Shown one piece after another: positions 44,170-53,662 of a stretch of DNA of 64,000 nt. The notes beneath the pieces were generated by a model. It saw nothing but the letters and a program-made list of their open reading frames with translations, made no database searches and was not told the DNA's origin. A program made the position numbers and the translations under genes. The stretch is from NCBI RefSeq assembly GCF_000014885.1, contig NC_011566.1, forward strand, positions 4,214,501 to 4,278,500, given 5' to 3'. Each line of letters starts with the position of its first letter. Position 1 is the first letter of the stretch. This stretch comes from Shewanella piezotolerans WP3 (GTDB lineage: Bacteria; Pseudomonadota; Gammaproteobacteria; Enterobacterales; Shewanellaceae).

Positions 44170-45318
44170 TTACACTTTCCACGTCTTTAGGAGTGGAAGT
44201 ACATCTGACTCAAGACTTGTTTGCAGTTTTGATAATGCATCAACTGCAGTTTGGATACGTTTGCGACCTTCAGTATCAGAGATAGCTTGACGGAATGGCA
44301 TGTCATTTGAGCCTTCAATTGCTTGAATAGTCAAAATAGCATTATCAATTTCAGTGCCGACACGCGTGGCTAAGTCTTTATCTGCCGCGGCAACAAAATC
44401 AACAATACCTTGCTTGTCAGCTGCACCCGTCAGCTCACCTTGATAAACATTACGCACACCAATGATGTTATTGCTAAAGTCAGTTAACGAGTTCCAAGAG
44501 TACTGAGATTCAACCTTTGACGTATCAGCACTGCTTACAGACTCACCAAAAGGATCGGCAATCTTACCGTTACCCACTTCATCCACAATACCAATCATGC
44601 CGTTAATTAACTCTTCAACCACACCAACGTTTGAGCTGTAGAATGTATTACCGTCACTACCTGGATTTTTAAGCAACTCGCCATAAGCTTTACCACTACT
44701 TGCATCATGGCTAACAACCCATGCATCATCGAGATCTTTAGTGTAATCACGGAACACTTCAGCAAGACCCATTAAATAATCACGTTCATTGGCCGTTAGC
44801 TCTGCAATGGCTTTAGTGTTGTCAGCGACACCGTCACCAAAGAGCAGGTATTCCATAGTATGGAAACCTTGCACGTCATCATTCCAACTTTTGATGGTTT
44901 CAGCATCAAAACCAGTGGTTGTAGAAAGTACCGTTGTTAAATCAATCGTGTTCAAAGGCCAGCTATCTAAATGTGGATCAATACCCATTGAGTCAACTGG
45001 GCCGAAGATATGTGATTCACCTTGCTCCCAAGGCTGACGTGCTGCCTTCCATGCATCTTGCGCAGCTTCCAGATTAGCTTGAGTAGGTGTTGCAACCAAA
45101 GTTTGCGTTGCGAGTAACATAGCTTCACCTTCATCCGCTAAGTCATTGTAACCGGCGACGATGACGTCCTCAGTAAGATTAGTCACCATCTCAGTGGCAT
45201 CGAACGAGAAAGAGTTATCAGGTTCAGTTGTTGGTGTACTGTCAGAACCAGAACCACCACATGCAGCAAGTGCAGAAATTAATGCGATAGCAACCGCTGA
45301 ATGAGTAAATTGTTTCAT
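44170..45318 (-). CDS. Imelysin-family lipoprotein
   Basis: From the ATG at 45318 (TGGAG upstream) the protein has 382 residues. The lipobox is SALAACGG (C20). The mature part is a helical imelysin-like (M75/IrpA) domain with the GxHxxE motif G151-FHTME156 and a PHLDSWPLN segment. The family is induced by low iron and has a role in iron uptake. Its proteolytic activity is disputed. It lies between the porin-like gene and the DUF1111 diheme gene on the same strand. Confidence 0.9.
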   Translation of the reverse strand: MKQFTHSAVAIALISALAACGGSGSDSTPTTEPDNSFSFDATEMVTNLTEDVIVAGYNDLADEGEAMLLATQTLVATPTQANLEAAQDAWKAARQPWEQGESHIFGPVDSMGIDPHLDSWPLNTIDLTTVLSTTTGFDAETIKSWNDDVQGFHTMEYLLFGDGVADNTKAIAELTANERDYLMGLAEVFRDYTKDLDDAWVVSHDASSGKAYGELLKNPGSDGNTFYSSNVGVVEELINGMIGIVDEVGNGKIADPFGESVSSADTSKVESQYSWNSLTDFSNNIIGVRNVYQGELTGAADKQGIVDFVAAADKDLATRVGTEIDNAILTIQAIEGSNDMPFRQAISDTEGRKRIQTAVDALSKLQTSLESDVLPLLKTWKV

Positions 45319-45378
45319 TAAAAACTCCATTTTTTTATAACTTAGGTAAATTGATTAGGCTAACTTGTGTTTGATTAT

Positions 45379-46794
45379 TTATAGCGAGAACTGATAGCCC
45401 ACGCCTAGCGCAAAGAAGTTGGTATCAGGAATTGAAGACACTGCAACTTGCTGCACACCAGCCTCAGCCTTGATAACAATCTCAGGGATAGGGAAGTAGT
45501 TGATGCCACCGCTAATCCAAGTATTTTCGTATCGCTTAGTGGCGATGCCCGATTCAACCTCTTTAAGTGGGTTTGAATAATCGATATTGGCAAAAACAGT
45601 GACAGGAATAGAGGTGAAGTGGCTTAAGTCGACGCCGGCTTCTACAAAGAAGGCTTCAGACTCACTGCCAAGCTGGGCAAAGTTACCAGGCTTTAGACCC
45701 GGGGTTGTTTTATTCGCTTGAGTAATTGCGTCTGCGTCACTCAAGGTTCCGTTAAGATATTGACCACGTAAAATCCACGGGCCCTCAACATAGGCGCCTG
45801 CAACAGATAAAATACCCACGGTGCCATCAGCACTCATCTTGTTAGTTTTATGACGGTTACCACTGGTATTACCGTAGTAATACGAAACACCAACAGCTGA
45901 ACCGCTTTTAAAATTGCCGTAATCTAAACGTACGACGTATGCCAGATCATCGCCATTAACATGCTCAAAGCGTTTTTGGTGACCAGAGGCAACCCAATCG
46001 TAAGTGCGGAAGTATTCAGAATTTAAACCGCTAACAACCTGTGCTTGATAATGGAAATTGGCAATTTCACCAAAAACACCAATACCGTTCTCATTCCAAA
46101 CAGCTGGAAGCATTGCAGCCTCACTTTTGTGGCGCTGAACAGTAAGATATTGATTAGGCTTATGTAGAGTGCTACTCAAACCAACAGGCAGATGGATATT
46201 ACCGAATTTAACGCCAAACGCGTCGCTTGGACGATAACGAATTTGTGCCTTTTCGATCATCACTTCGCCGCCAGCTTCAACCTCAGCTTCAAACTCGCCA
46301 AATTCATCAAAGCCGTCGTATTCTAAAGATGAACCAGTACCACCGTGCTCATATTCAATTTCAACTTCCATGTCCCACTCATCGTTAAACTGATAGCCAA
46401 ACTCAGTCACAATTCGCTCAAGGTCAAAGCGACCACGGCGCTCTGGGGTTGTATCCTGAACGTTGTCGTAATATTCATCATTGGTATAGATGACACTACC
46501 GTATGACTTAAAAGAGAATTTACTTAGTTTGCTAGATTCAGCTTGAACCGTTTCAATTGCAGTTTGCTGCTCTAACTGCTGCGCTTTTTGTTGTTCAGCT
46601 TGAGCTTGTTGCTCTCGCTGCTGCTTAGCCAACTCTTTCAGCTGGCCCTTCAAGGCCACCAGTTCAGCTTCTTGCTTGGCAATGGCTGCGGCTAATGCTT
46701 CTGGATCTGTTGCTGACATGGCGCTAGCACTAAACACACCAGCGATAGTTGCAGCGAGTAGGTTTAGCTTCACATGTTTTGACATGTTTTTCAT
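45379..46794 (-). CDS. Porin-like outer-membrane protein with N-terminal coiled coil
   Basis: From the ATG at 46794 (GAGAG seven bases upstream) the product has 471 residues; longer in-frame starts lie upstream but carry no signal. The signal peptide ends SASAMS. A Gln/Glu-rich coiled coil follows (about 30-85), typical of trimeric porins of the OprP/O type. The barrel contains KSYGSVIYTNDEYYD, KAQIRYRP and ends GVGYQFSL with a final Leu. A Fur-box-like site lies just upstream. It probably admits an anion or iron complex. Confidence 0.82.
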   Translation of the reverse strand: MKNMSKHVKLNLLAATIAGVFSASAMSATDPEALAAAIAKQEAELVALKGQLKELAKQQREQQAQAEQQKAQQLEQQTAIETVQAESSKLSKFSFKSYGSVIYTNDEYYDNVQDTTPERRGRFDLERIVTEFGYQFNDEWDMEVEIEYEHGGTGSSLEYDGFDEFGEFEAEVEAGGEVMIEKAQIRYRPSDAFGVKFGNIHLPVGLSSTLHKPNQYLTVQRHKSEAAMLPAVWNENGIGVFGEIANFHYQAQVVSGLNSEYFRTYDWVASGHQKRFEHVNGDDLAYVVRLDYGNFKSGSAVGVSYYYGNTSGNRHKTNKMSADGTVGILSVAGAYVEGPWILRGQYLNGTLSDADAITQANKTTPGLKPGNFAQLGSESEAFFVEAGVDLSHFTSIPVTVFANIDYSNPLKEVESGIATKRYENTWISGGINYFPIPEIVIKAEAGVQQVAVSSIPDTNFFALGVGYQFSL

Positions 46795-46860
46795 AAAACG
46801 GCTCTCAATTGATTCTTGCTGGAATCCAGCATCCCTAATTATTGCCGCCAAACTACCCCA

Positions 46861-46880
46861 AATGAGAACGATTTGCATTA
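46861..46880 (-). promoter_or_regulatory. Fur-box-like site upstream of the porin
   Basis: TGAGAACGATTTGCA (46863-46877) matches the 7-1-7 Fur consensus TGATAATNATTATCA at 10 of 14 informative positions. It lies about 70 bases upstream of the porin start, where a repressor would block the promoter. The imelysin and DUF1111 genes lie downstream. This supports iron regulation of the cluster. The remaining gap up to 47321 shows no other gene or RNA. Confidence 0.55.
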
Positions 46881-47321
46881 TTCTTTACAATATAATTTAC
46901 AAACAACTTACATTAGCTAAAGCAAATTAACAGCTGACAGCCACATCTAAAAAGCAAGGTAAATAGATAACTATCAACAACTTAAAGCAGCACCCTTAGC
47001 ATAAAAATTGAAGAATATAAGAGAAAAAATAAATTAGCAAATACTGCAATTAACTAATCATGACAAACTTGTTACGCAAAAAAGACGGACTGTTCGAATA
47101 TAGAAATGCTTATTTATTCAGCAAGGTCAGCTCCATAAAAATCAAGTCCGCATATTGTTTAGCAGGTTAAAAAGCAGACTAAAATAACGCCATACTTGAG
47201 CGACACATTGCGGATGTCATTCAAAGTTTATCAGTGCATAGTAAAACCACCTTGAGTCCCCAAATTTTTACGGATTGGTATATACTGCTCACCCTTTCGC
47301 CGCAGTACATGGATAGTTTCA

Positions 47322-48509
47322 ATGAAGAATAACCCGCAAAAGCTATTACTTTGGATGACATTTATCATGTCACTCGTTTTTGCCGTTTGGCAGGTGTTGC
47401 TCAACAACTTTGTTATCGAACGAGCACAGTTTACCGGTGCCGAAATTGGAATTTTACAAAGCCTGAGAGAGGTGCCGGGCTTTCTTGCATTCACCGCTAT
47501 CTTCGTACTGCTGCTGATAAGAGAGCAAACCTTTGCTTTATTGTCGTTAACCTTATTGTGCGTGGGAGTTGCAATAACGGGATTCTTCCCTCAAGTACTG
47601 GGGCTATATATCACCACGGTATTGATGTCGATTGGCTTTCACTACTTTGAGACCATCAACCAATCACTTACCTTGCAGTGGGTTGAAAAGAAAAATACCG
47701 CAGCCTTTTTAGGAAAAGCACTCGCTTGGCGAAGTGCAGCAGCTTTGATGGGTTATGGCAGTATTTGGATAATATTGACTTGGTTACAGCTCGATTATCA
47801 ATGGATGTACGCCATCATCGGTGTGTTAGGGCTAGTGATGGTCATCACCATTACAATGTATTTTCCAACATTTCCTCAAGGCGAATTACAACACAAAAAA
47901 ATCATCCTACGAAAACGCTATTGGTTGTATTACATGCTGACCTTTTTCTCTGGCGCCAGAAGGCAGATCTTCATGGTATTCGCTGGCTTTATGATGGTTG
48001 AGAAGTTCGGCTATAGCATCAGCCAAATAACCTCACTTTTCTTAATTAACTACGTGGTGAATCTGCTATTTGCCCCAGCAATTGGCCGCTTCATTGGCCG
48101 TATTGGTGAGCGTAATGCGTTAACGATTGAATATATTGGTTTAACCCTGGTGTTTGTCAGCTATGCGCTAGTCGAGCACGCGGAAATTGCCGCTGCGCTC
48201 TACGTAATAGATCACCTTTTATTTGCAATGGCGATAGCGGTAAAAACCTACTTCCAAAAAATTGCCGATCCCAAAGATATTGCGGCAACTATGTCAGTAA
48301 GCTTCACCATCAATCATATTGCAGCGGTGGTGATCCCCGCCCTACTGGGGCTATTGTGGTTAACCTCACCAGCGCTAGTATTTTACATCGGTGCAGGCTT
48401 CGCTGTGTGTTCACTGATTTTAGCGATAAATGTGCCTCGTCACCCACAAAGGGGCGAAGAGGTTGCGCTATTTGGCAAACTGCCACCACTGACTAACGCA
48501 GACAAATAG
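47322..48509 (+). CDS. MFS transporter
   Basis: A 395-residue carrier with 12 predicted helices in two bundles. The sequence after helix 6 (QGELQHKKIILRKRYWLYYM) marks the central loop. The second half has GRFIGRIGERNALTIEYIG, the usual conserved G/R loop between helices 8 and 9. GGAT seven bases before the ATG is a weak ribosome site. Substrate unknown. It lies 62 bases from the following unrelated gene on the same strand. Confidence 0.85.
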   Translation: MKNNPQKLLLWMTFIMSLVFAVWQVLLNNFVIERAQFTGAEIGILQSLREVPGFLAFTAIFVLLLIREQTFALLSLTLLCVGVAITGFFPQVLGLYITTVLMSIGFHYFETINQSLTLQWVEKKNTAAFLGKALAWRSAAALMGYGSIWIILTWLQLDYQWMYAIIGVLGLVMVITITMYFPTFPQGELQHKKIILRKRYWLYYMLTFFSGARRQIFMVFAGFMMVEKFGYSISQITSLFLINYVVNLLFAPAIGRFIGRIGERNALTIEYIGLTLVFVSYALVEHAEIAAALYVIDHLLFAMAIAVKTYFQKIADPKDIAATMSVSFTINHIAAVVIPALLGLLWLTSPALVFYIGAGFAVCSLILAINVPRHPQRGEEVALFGKLPPLTNADK

Positions 48510-48571
48510 CTAGACAATTAACGACTTGTTCGGCATAAAGATAACTGTAATGTTTACAAAGGACTCGGCTG

Positions 48572-49432
48572 ATGGTTGAAACAGTGCAAGACTCGAAAGC
48601 GCATATAGACAAACCAACGGTTATTGATGGCGCCAAGTCAGCCGATGTGTCAGCAAGAAAGAAAGCACTGCAGCTTGGGCGGATGCTTGGACTCTCCAGC
48701 GAAGGGGATTATCGACCCAGCAGCGCCTCCATCACTGAACGCAGCGTGTATAGAGCGCAAAAGCTCGCTAATCAGTACCAGTCAAATTTAGAAACTATCT
48801 ATAAGATTGCCATAAGCCAAACCCCTTCAGATGTTACCGGTATGGATCTCGATGCCGATTGGGCGCACCAATTTTTTCAACTTGCCGAGCAGATCCACAA
48901 CCGCAAAATGCAGGAGCTTTGGGGGCGTATTTTAGCCTGCGAGATCACCAACCCAGGTAACTTTAGCCTCCGTACATTAACCACGTTAAAGCAGCTAACC
49001 CACAAAGAAGCGCAGATACTAGAAAAAGCCTTGGGGATGTCAGTACTGGTTAATAATGAGAGCAAATTGAAGCTAGTCATTGGCTTTAAGCATGCCAGTG
49101 GCTTAGGGCATCTATTTAAAAAACCGACTCAAACTAATATAGGTTTATCGCAGTTTGGGCTGCCCTATTCTAATATTTTAACTTTGATTGAAGCGGGAAT
49201 TCTACATCGCAGCGAGCTAGAAACAGGCCTACTTAGCAGTAAAAAACCGATTCACTTTGCGCTTAGCAATATCAAGCTAAAACTCACCCCGAAAAGCGGT
49301 CAGCTGTTTTTCAGTTATTACCGTTTCACGCCGGTAGGCGATGAACTAGCGCAATTGATCCACTTCAATACTGACACCAGCTACATCAAAGCATTAAAAG
49401 CGGTATTTGCCCAAGATTTTAGGATTGATTAG
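48572..49432 (+). CDS. TIGR03899-like protein
   Basis: A 286-residue soluble protein with a helical N-terminal half (SVYRAQKLANQYQSNLETI, QFFQLAEQIHNRKMQELWGRILACE). The C-terminal half is mixed alpha/beta. It resembles the TIGR03899/DUF2806-type proteins found across Vibrio and Shewanella, whose function is unknown. The motif MQELWGRILA-E is typical of DUF2806. AAAGGA supports the start. No signal or membrane segment seen. Confidence 0.75.
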   Translation: MVETVQDSKAHIDKPTVIDGAKSADVSARKKALQLGRMLGLSSEGDYRPSSASITERSVYRAQKLANQYQSNLETIYKIAISQTPSDVTGMDLDADWAHQFFQLAEQIHNRKMQELWGRILACEITNPGNFSLRTLTTLKQLTHKEAQILEKALGMSVLVNNESKLKLVIGFKHASGLGHLFKKPTQTNIGLSQFGLPYSNILTLIEAGILHRSELETGLLSSKKPIHFALSNIKLKLTPKSGQLFFSYYRFTPVGDELAQLIHFNTDTSYIKALKAVFAQDFRID

Positions 49433-49559
49433 AGCAGGTTGATTAACTAGACTCAGATTATACAGCCACTTGACTGCCCCTAGTATTCTAAAATGAAGAG
49501 TGATGAAAACAGGCTGCTATATTTCCTTATCGGTAAGCTCATACTCTAAACTTCTTTAT

Positions 49560-50156
49560 TTACGGTTTCTCTTTATTAATAAGCATGGTCATATACTTTG
49601 TAATTCGCCTTTGCCTCGTTTCGGGTTTCTTGGCACTTGTCAGCCCATGAGCAATAACATAACGACTCGATTTGGAAAGCGTTTCAAAAAACTGCTTCAC
49701 TAAAGGCTGACTCTCTAATTGAGCTAAGAAATCTGCTGGCACTTCCATCTCTCTGACACGATATGCATTTTCCCAACGTCCATCTGCTTTCGCAGCATTC
49801 ACATGAGCAAGCCCACTCTCCCTCATCCGCCCTTCACTTAGCAAACGCTCAACATGCTCAGTGTTTCTTTTAGACCAATTACTGCGCGCTTTCCTTGGGG
49901 TAATACGTTGCAGATAAGCATGCTCATCAATCGACTTCTTTATGCCATCTATCCAGCCCCAGCATAAAACTTCTACCACAACATCATTCCAAGTCACGCT
50001 CTGAACTTTTGAACCCTTCTTATAAATCTTTATCCACAACTCAGTTTCAGTTGCGTGATTTTCTGTGAGCCACTCAGCAAGTTTTTGCCCAGTCTCAAAG
50101 GACATAATTTTCGATAGTTCTGGTTCAGGCATCGACGAAGGTTCTCTCTTGTGCAT
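49560..50156 (-). CDS. YdeI/OmpD-associated-family protein
   Basis: A 198-residue protein of the YdeI/OmpD-associated (bacteriocin-protection) type. Family features are LTENHATETELWIKIYKKGSK, VEVLCWGWIDGIKKSID, YLQRITPRKARSNWSKRN and GRWENAYRVRE. An ATG at 50132 (MPEPELSK) has a better ribosome-site context (GAGAGAACC) than the ATG at 50156, so the true start is uncertain. The biochemical role is not known. Confidence 0.85.
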   Translation of the reverse strand: MHKREPSSMPEPELSKIMSFETGQKLAEWLTENHATETELWIKIYKKGSKVQSVTWNDVVVEVLCWGWIDGIKKSIDEHAYLQRITPRKARSNWSKRNTEHVERLLSEGRMRESGLAHVNAAKADGRWENAYRVREMEVPADFLAQLESQPLVKQFFETLSKSSRYVIAHGLTSAKKPETRQRRITKYMTMLINKEKP

Positions 50157-50252
50157 GATATTAATGGAATTAGCGAAACTTTAACCTGTATTTTTAGCAG
50201 GGAACATTGCCAAGCGTTGAATATCAAATGAAGTGTAATGTATGTGTTTAAA

Positions 50253-50468
50253 CTACTTTATGGGATTACGGTCTAATCTCATTTTCACCCTAAAAGTTAG
50301 AATTAAAGCTAAAGTTTGTAGCAATAAAAAAGATATGAGAGCCCCCTTAACGCTTACTTCATCTTCACTATCTAACCAAGCTTCGGCTAAAATCCCCAAC
50401 CAAACCACAATAAACATTGCGGCATTACTCAATGCGGCTTTCAAAATAACCTGATTTTTAAGTGACAT
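50253..50468 (-). CDS. Small two-helix membrane protein
   Basis: A 71-residue protein with two predicted helices (about 8-28 and 42-60) joined by an acidic loop (DSEDEV). AAGGGAAGT directly before the ATG is a good ribosome site. Function not recognised. It may be a real small protein; its compact two-helix form and clear start argue for it. Confidence 0.6.
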   Translation of the reverse strand: MSLKNQVILKAALSNAAMFIVVWLGILAEAWLDSEDEVSVKGALISFLLLQTLALILTFRVKMRLDRNPIK

Positions 50469-50567
50469 ACTTCCCTTGAGTCAAACGTCAACATTTCATT
50501 TAGTCTATCATTTGAAAGTAGCGTAAAAATATCGCGGCCACAATGTGAAAAATTCCATTAGCATTTA

Positions 50568-50900
50568 TTAAATATTCATGAGGGAAGAGTCATACCAAAC
50601 ATCCTCAAAATCACCAGAAATTAAAAATCTATAACCCGGAGGTAGTGCTAAATATCGCTCCACTTCTGGTAAATATTCTTTTAAATGACTCACGTGTAAT
50701 GGTTTAAAAAAATCAGCATCCGGTCTCAGTTCTTCACCGCACCAAATGTACCAGCCGCACGTTCCATTTTCTATTTTATGTCGCAAGCCATTTATCGGAA
50801 GTTTACCTAATGTCTCAATAGCAAGACCAAGCTTATCGACTTGATAGCAAGGTATAAAATCGGCTTTAAATTCTTCGCACACCTGCTTTTGACTAGCCAC
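50568..50900 (-). CDS. Imm33-like immunity protein
   Basis: A 110-residue protein resembling the Imm33 group of toxin-immunity proteins. Characteristic segments are LPINGLRHKIENGTCGWYIWCGE, DADFFKPLHVSHLKEYLPEVERYLALPPGYRFLI and EDVWYD. The start is a GTG preceded by AAGGAG, which is a strong site. The usual toxin (a polymorphic or contact-dependent effector) is not next to it, so it may be an orphan immunity gene. Function inferred from family resemblance only. Confidence 0.7.
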   Translation of the reverse strand: MASQKQVCEEFKADFIPCYQVDKLGLAIETLGKLPINGLRHKIENGTCGWYIWCGEELRPDADFFKPLHVSHLKEYLPEVERYLALPPGYRFLISGDFEDVWYDSSLMNI

Positions 50901-51241
50901 AATTCTCCTTAAGATATTTAACTCCCTTCTCTATTTAGAAATCTATGTACTGACGGGCGATTATCTTCACAAATAGTAAAACAGCCATGGTCAAATTTCA
51001 TTTAGAGTTGTCATGTTTCATTGTTGACCAATAATCGGTACTACAACTGCAAAAGCTATAACTGCATGCCCACTGATTAATAGCCATATGAGCGTACTAC
51101 CTTTCCTAGCTAAACGAACATCCATCAATAAACTGTATTCAGCCTTTATATAAATACCTTAAACTAATATGAGTTCGTAAACAAAAATGCCATACATGAA
51201 TCCATGTATGGCATTTTTATCAGCTCAGTTTAAATGAAATA
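50901..51241. other. Gene-free stretch before cysC
   Basis: No frame or RNA recognised, apart from the strong terminator at 51183-51218. Confidence 0.5.
51183..51218 (-). terminator. Rho-independent terminator of the sulfate operon
   Basis: AAAAATGCCATACATG and its complement form a 16-base perfect stem with a 4-base loop, 23 bases past the cysC stop. A and T runs on both sides could make it work in both directions. Confidence 0.93.
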
Positions 51242-51859
51242 CTAACCAGCTGCTTTTAGCTTAGCCCCGTCAATCACTTGAATCGCAGCTAGATAGTCGA
51301 GCAACGCACTAACTTGAGATGCTAAGTCTCCCTTATTGGTGTCTATAGTCAGCTCTGCCGCAGTCGGAGTCTCATAAGGTGCAGAGATCCCGGTAAAGTC
51401 TTTAATTTCTCCCGCTCGCGCCTTTTTATAAAGCCCTTTAGGATCTCGTGCCTCACAAACCTCTATAGGGGTAGATACATGAACTTCAATAAAACGCCCC
51501 TCATCGAATAAGCCGCGAACACGTTCACGCTCCTCTTTAGTCGGCGAGATAAAGGCTGATAGAACCACTAGACCTGCATCAACCATCAACTTGGCAACTT
51601 CGCCGACACGGCGTAGGTTTTCATCTCTATCATCAGCACTAAAGCCTAAGTCTTTACACAGGCCGTGCCTAACATTGTCACCATCGAGTAAATAGGTATG
51701 AAAACCTGCATCATACAGTGCCCGCTCTAATGCTCCTGCTAACGTTGATTTGCCAGAGCCAGAAAGCCCAGTAAACCAAAGTAATACAGGGCTTTGCCCT
51801 TTCAGCAAAGCACGAGACTCTTGGTCAATACTATGTTGGTGCCAAACGATGTCAGACAT
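51242..51859 (-). CDS. cysC: Adenylylsulfate kinase CysC
   Basis: Makes PAPS from APS and ATP, the second step of sulfate activation. From the ATG at 51859 (TGGAG upstream) it has 205 residues. Walker A is GLSGSGKS (31-38). Further features are LLDGDNVRHGLCKDLGFS and the APS-site FIEVHVSTPIEVCEARDPKGLYKKARAGEIKDFTGI. It is the last gene of the operon sumT-cysD-cysN-SLC13-cysC, 76 bases after the transporter, and a strong terminator follows. Confidence 0.96.
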   Translation of the reverse strand: MSDIVWHQHSIDQESRALLKGQSPVLLWFTGLSGSGKSTLAGALERALYDAGFHTYLLDGDNVRHGLCKDLGFSADDRDENLRRVGEVAKLMVDAGLVVLSAFISPTKEERERVRGLFDEGRFIEVHVSTPIEVCEARDPKGLYKKARAGEIKDFTGISAPYETPTAAELTIDTNKGDLASQVSALLDYLAAIQVIDGAKLKAAG

Positions 51860-51935
51860 AACCACTCCAGAACTTTAATCTAATAAATAACATTGCGCCA
51901 AACTATCAGGTAACACGCTTAAGATTGACTAAAAC

Positions 51936-53660
51936 CTAAAACGGGAACAACAGCGGCACCAAAATAATGACTATCGATGAGTACAATACCGATAACGGTA
52001 TTCCCACTCTTAAAAAATCGGTAAAACGATAATTACCCGCGCTATAAACCATTAGGTTAGTTTGATAACCGTAAGGCGATATAAAACTCGCACTTGCGCC
52101 AAAAACGACAGCCAAGATAAATGGCCGAGTATCGACGCCATAATTTAAGGCTATGGCGTAGGCAACGGGAAAAGCGAGCGCTGCAGCCGCATTATTGGTA
52201 ATAAGCTCTGTTAGCAGTAACGTTAAAAAATACACACAGACAAAAGCGGCAAAAACACCAAAACCATTGAGTGACGTTAAGATAAAACTAGCGATATCAT
52301 TTGCCAGCCCCGTCGATAACATCAGATTAGCTAAACTCAACGCACTGCCAACAATGACCACAAGCTCAATAGGAAAACGTCGCTTTAATTCAGTTAAACT
52401 CACCGCGCCAATAGCGACATAGCTAATCAATAGTAGAATCAAACCTTTGATCAACGGTAAGGCGCCTATGAGGCTGGCAAAAATGGTTAATACAAAACCA
52501 CCGAGCACCCACCGACTGCGCTTACTATCTAGACGAACACTCAAATCCAGACCACTTACCGCGACAAAATCAGCGGCTAATTTGGCGTTATGGCTGAAAC
52601 TATCACCGGGAGTAATCAATAAAACATCACCCGCTTGCAGCTCTATATCACCAAGGCCCCCTTTTAACGGGTGATGCCCACGACGAATAGCCAATACAGC
52701 ACCATCAAAACGTTCCCTAAACTTTGATACCTTTAACGAGGTGCCAACAAGTTTTGATGTCGGTGAAAGTACCGCTTCAATGAGGTTCTGCCCTTTAGCT
52801 TGTTGCTTACCAAACCATTCGAGACCATCAAACTGATGTAATAGCTCCACTGACTCTACTGCGCCACCAAAACGTAATATATCTTCACTTTGCAGCACCA
52901 AATGTGGTGGAACAGGGCAAATACGTATACCACTACGTTCAAGTTCAACTAAGTAAAGCTTTTTCAATGCTCGTAAGCGGTTATCCAACACACTCTTACC
53001 TATCAACTGCGAGAGCTTAGCAACACGAGCTTCTAGTAGGTAAGGCAAGCTTTCCTCTGCACTTTCTTCGCGCCTGTCTGGTAGCACATTGGCTAGCAAT
53101 ACCAGTAAACCGACGCCAAGAGTGACGATCACTGCACCAATCATTGAGAACTCGAAAAATCCTAAGGGCTCTAGCCCCGCATTTTCAACAAAAGAGTTCA
53201 CAATTAGATTGGTAGAGGTACCTATTAGCGTTAAGGTTCCCCCGAGAATGGCCGCATAAGACAATGGCAATAATAACTTAGCCGGTGCGTGAGACTGATT
53301 GCGCCTTACCACACCAATTAAAGATGACACCACCGCCGTATTATTAGTAAACGAAGACAGCAGCGCGGTCGATAAACCTAGCTTCGCCATAGTTGATGCC
53401 AATGAGCCTTGGCCTACCACTTGGCTCAGCTTGCCGAGTAACGAAGTCTTTTCTAGTGCTGCCGTCGACAAGATAATCAGCACTAACGTCACTAATCCTG
53501 CATTGGTAAAACTTGCCAATGCCGTTTCCAACTCCACCATACCAAGAAGATAGGTGGTTAATGCGGCTGTAAAAAATAGGGCTGCGGGTGTCCATGCTCC
53601 AGCCATTAAGGCTACAACAAGGACAAGTAATATGCTCGATAACACCCACAGCTCTGACAC
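51936..53660 (-). CDS. SLC13-family transporter with TrkA-C domains
   Basis: A 574-residue inner-membrane carrier, probably for sulfate import given its place in the sulfate operon. About 11-12 helices surround a hydrophilic central region (about 205-370) with two RCK/TrkA-C-type domains. Conserved SLC13 signatures are SFTNNTAVVSSLIG and LTLIGTSTNLIVNSF in the first half, and LLTELITNNAAAALAFP and SASFISPYGYQTNLMVY in the second. The start is GTG two bases after the cysN stop; GAGGG inside the cysN end serves it. Sulfate as substrate is inferred from the operon. Confidence 0.87.
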   Translation of the reverse strand: MSELWVLSSILLVLVVALMAGAWTPAALFFTAALTTYLLGMVELETALASFTNAGLVTLVLIILSTAALEKTSLLGKLSQVVGQGSLASTMAKLGLSTALLSSFTNNTAVVSSLIGVVRRNQSHAPAKLLLPLSYAAILGGTLTLIGTSTNLIVNSFVENAGLEPLGFFEFSMIGAVIVTLGVGLLVLLANVLPDRREESAEESLPYLLEARVAKLSQLIGKSVLDNRLRALKKLYLVELERSGIRICPVPPHLVLQSEDILRFGGAVESVELLHQFDGLEWFGKQQAKGQNLIEAVLSPTSKLVGTSLKVSKFRERFDGAVLAIRRGHHPLKGGLGDIELQAGDVLLITPGDSFSHNAKLAADFVAVSGLDLSVRLDSKRSRWVLGGFVLTIFASLIGALPLIKGLILLLISYVAIGAVSLTELKRRFPIELVVIVGSALSLANLMLSTGLANDIASFILTSLNGFGVFAAFVCVYFLTLLLTELITNNAAAALAFPVAYAIALNYGVDTRPFILAVVFGASASFISPYGYQTNLMVYSAGNYRFTDFLRVGIPLSVLYSSIVIILVPLLFPF

Positions 53661-53662
53661 TG

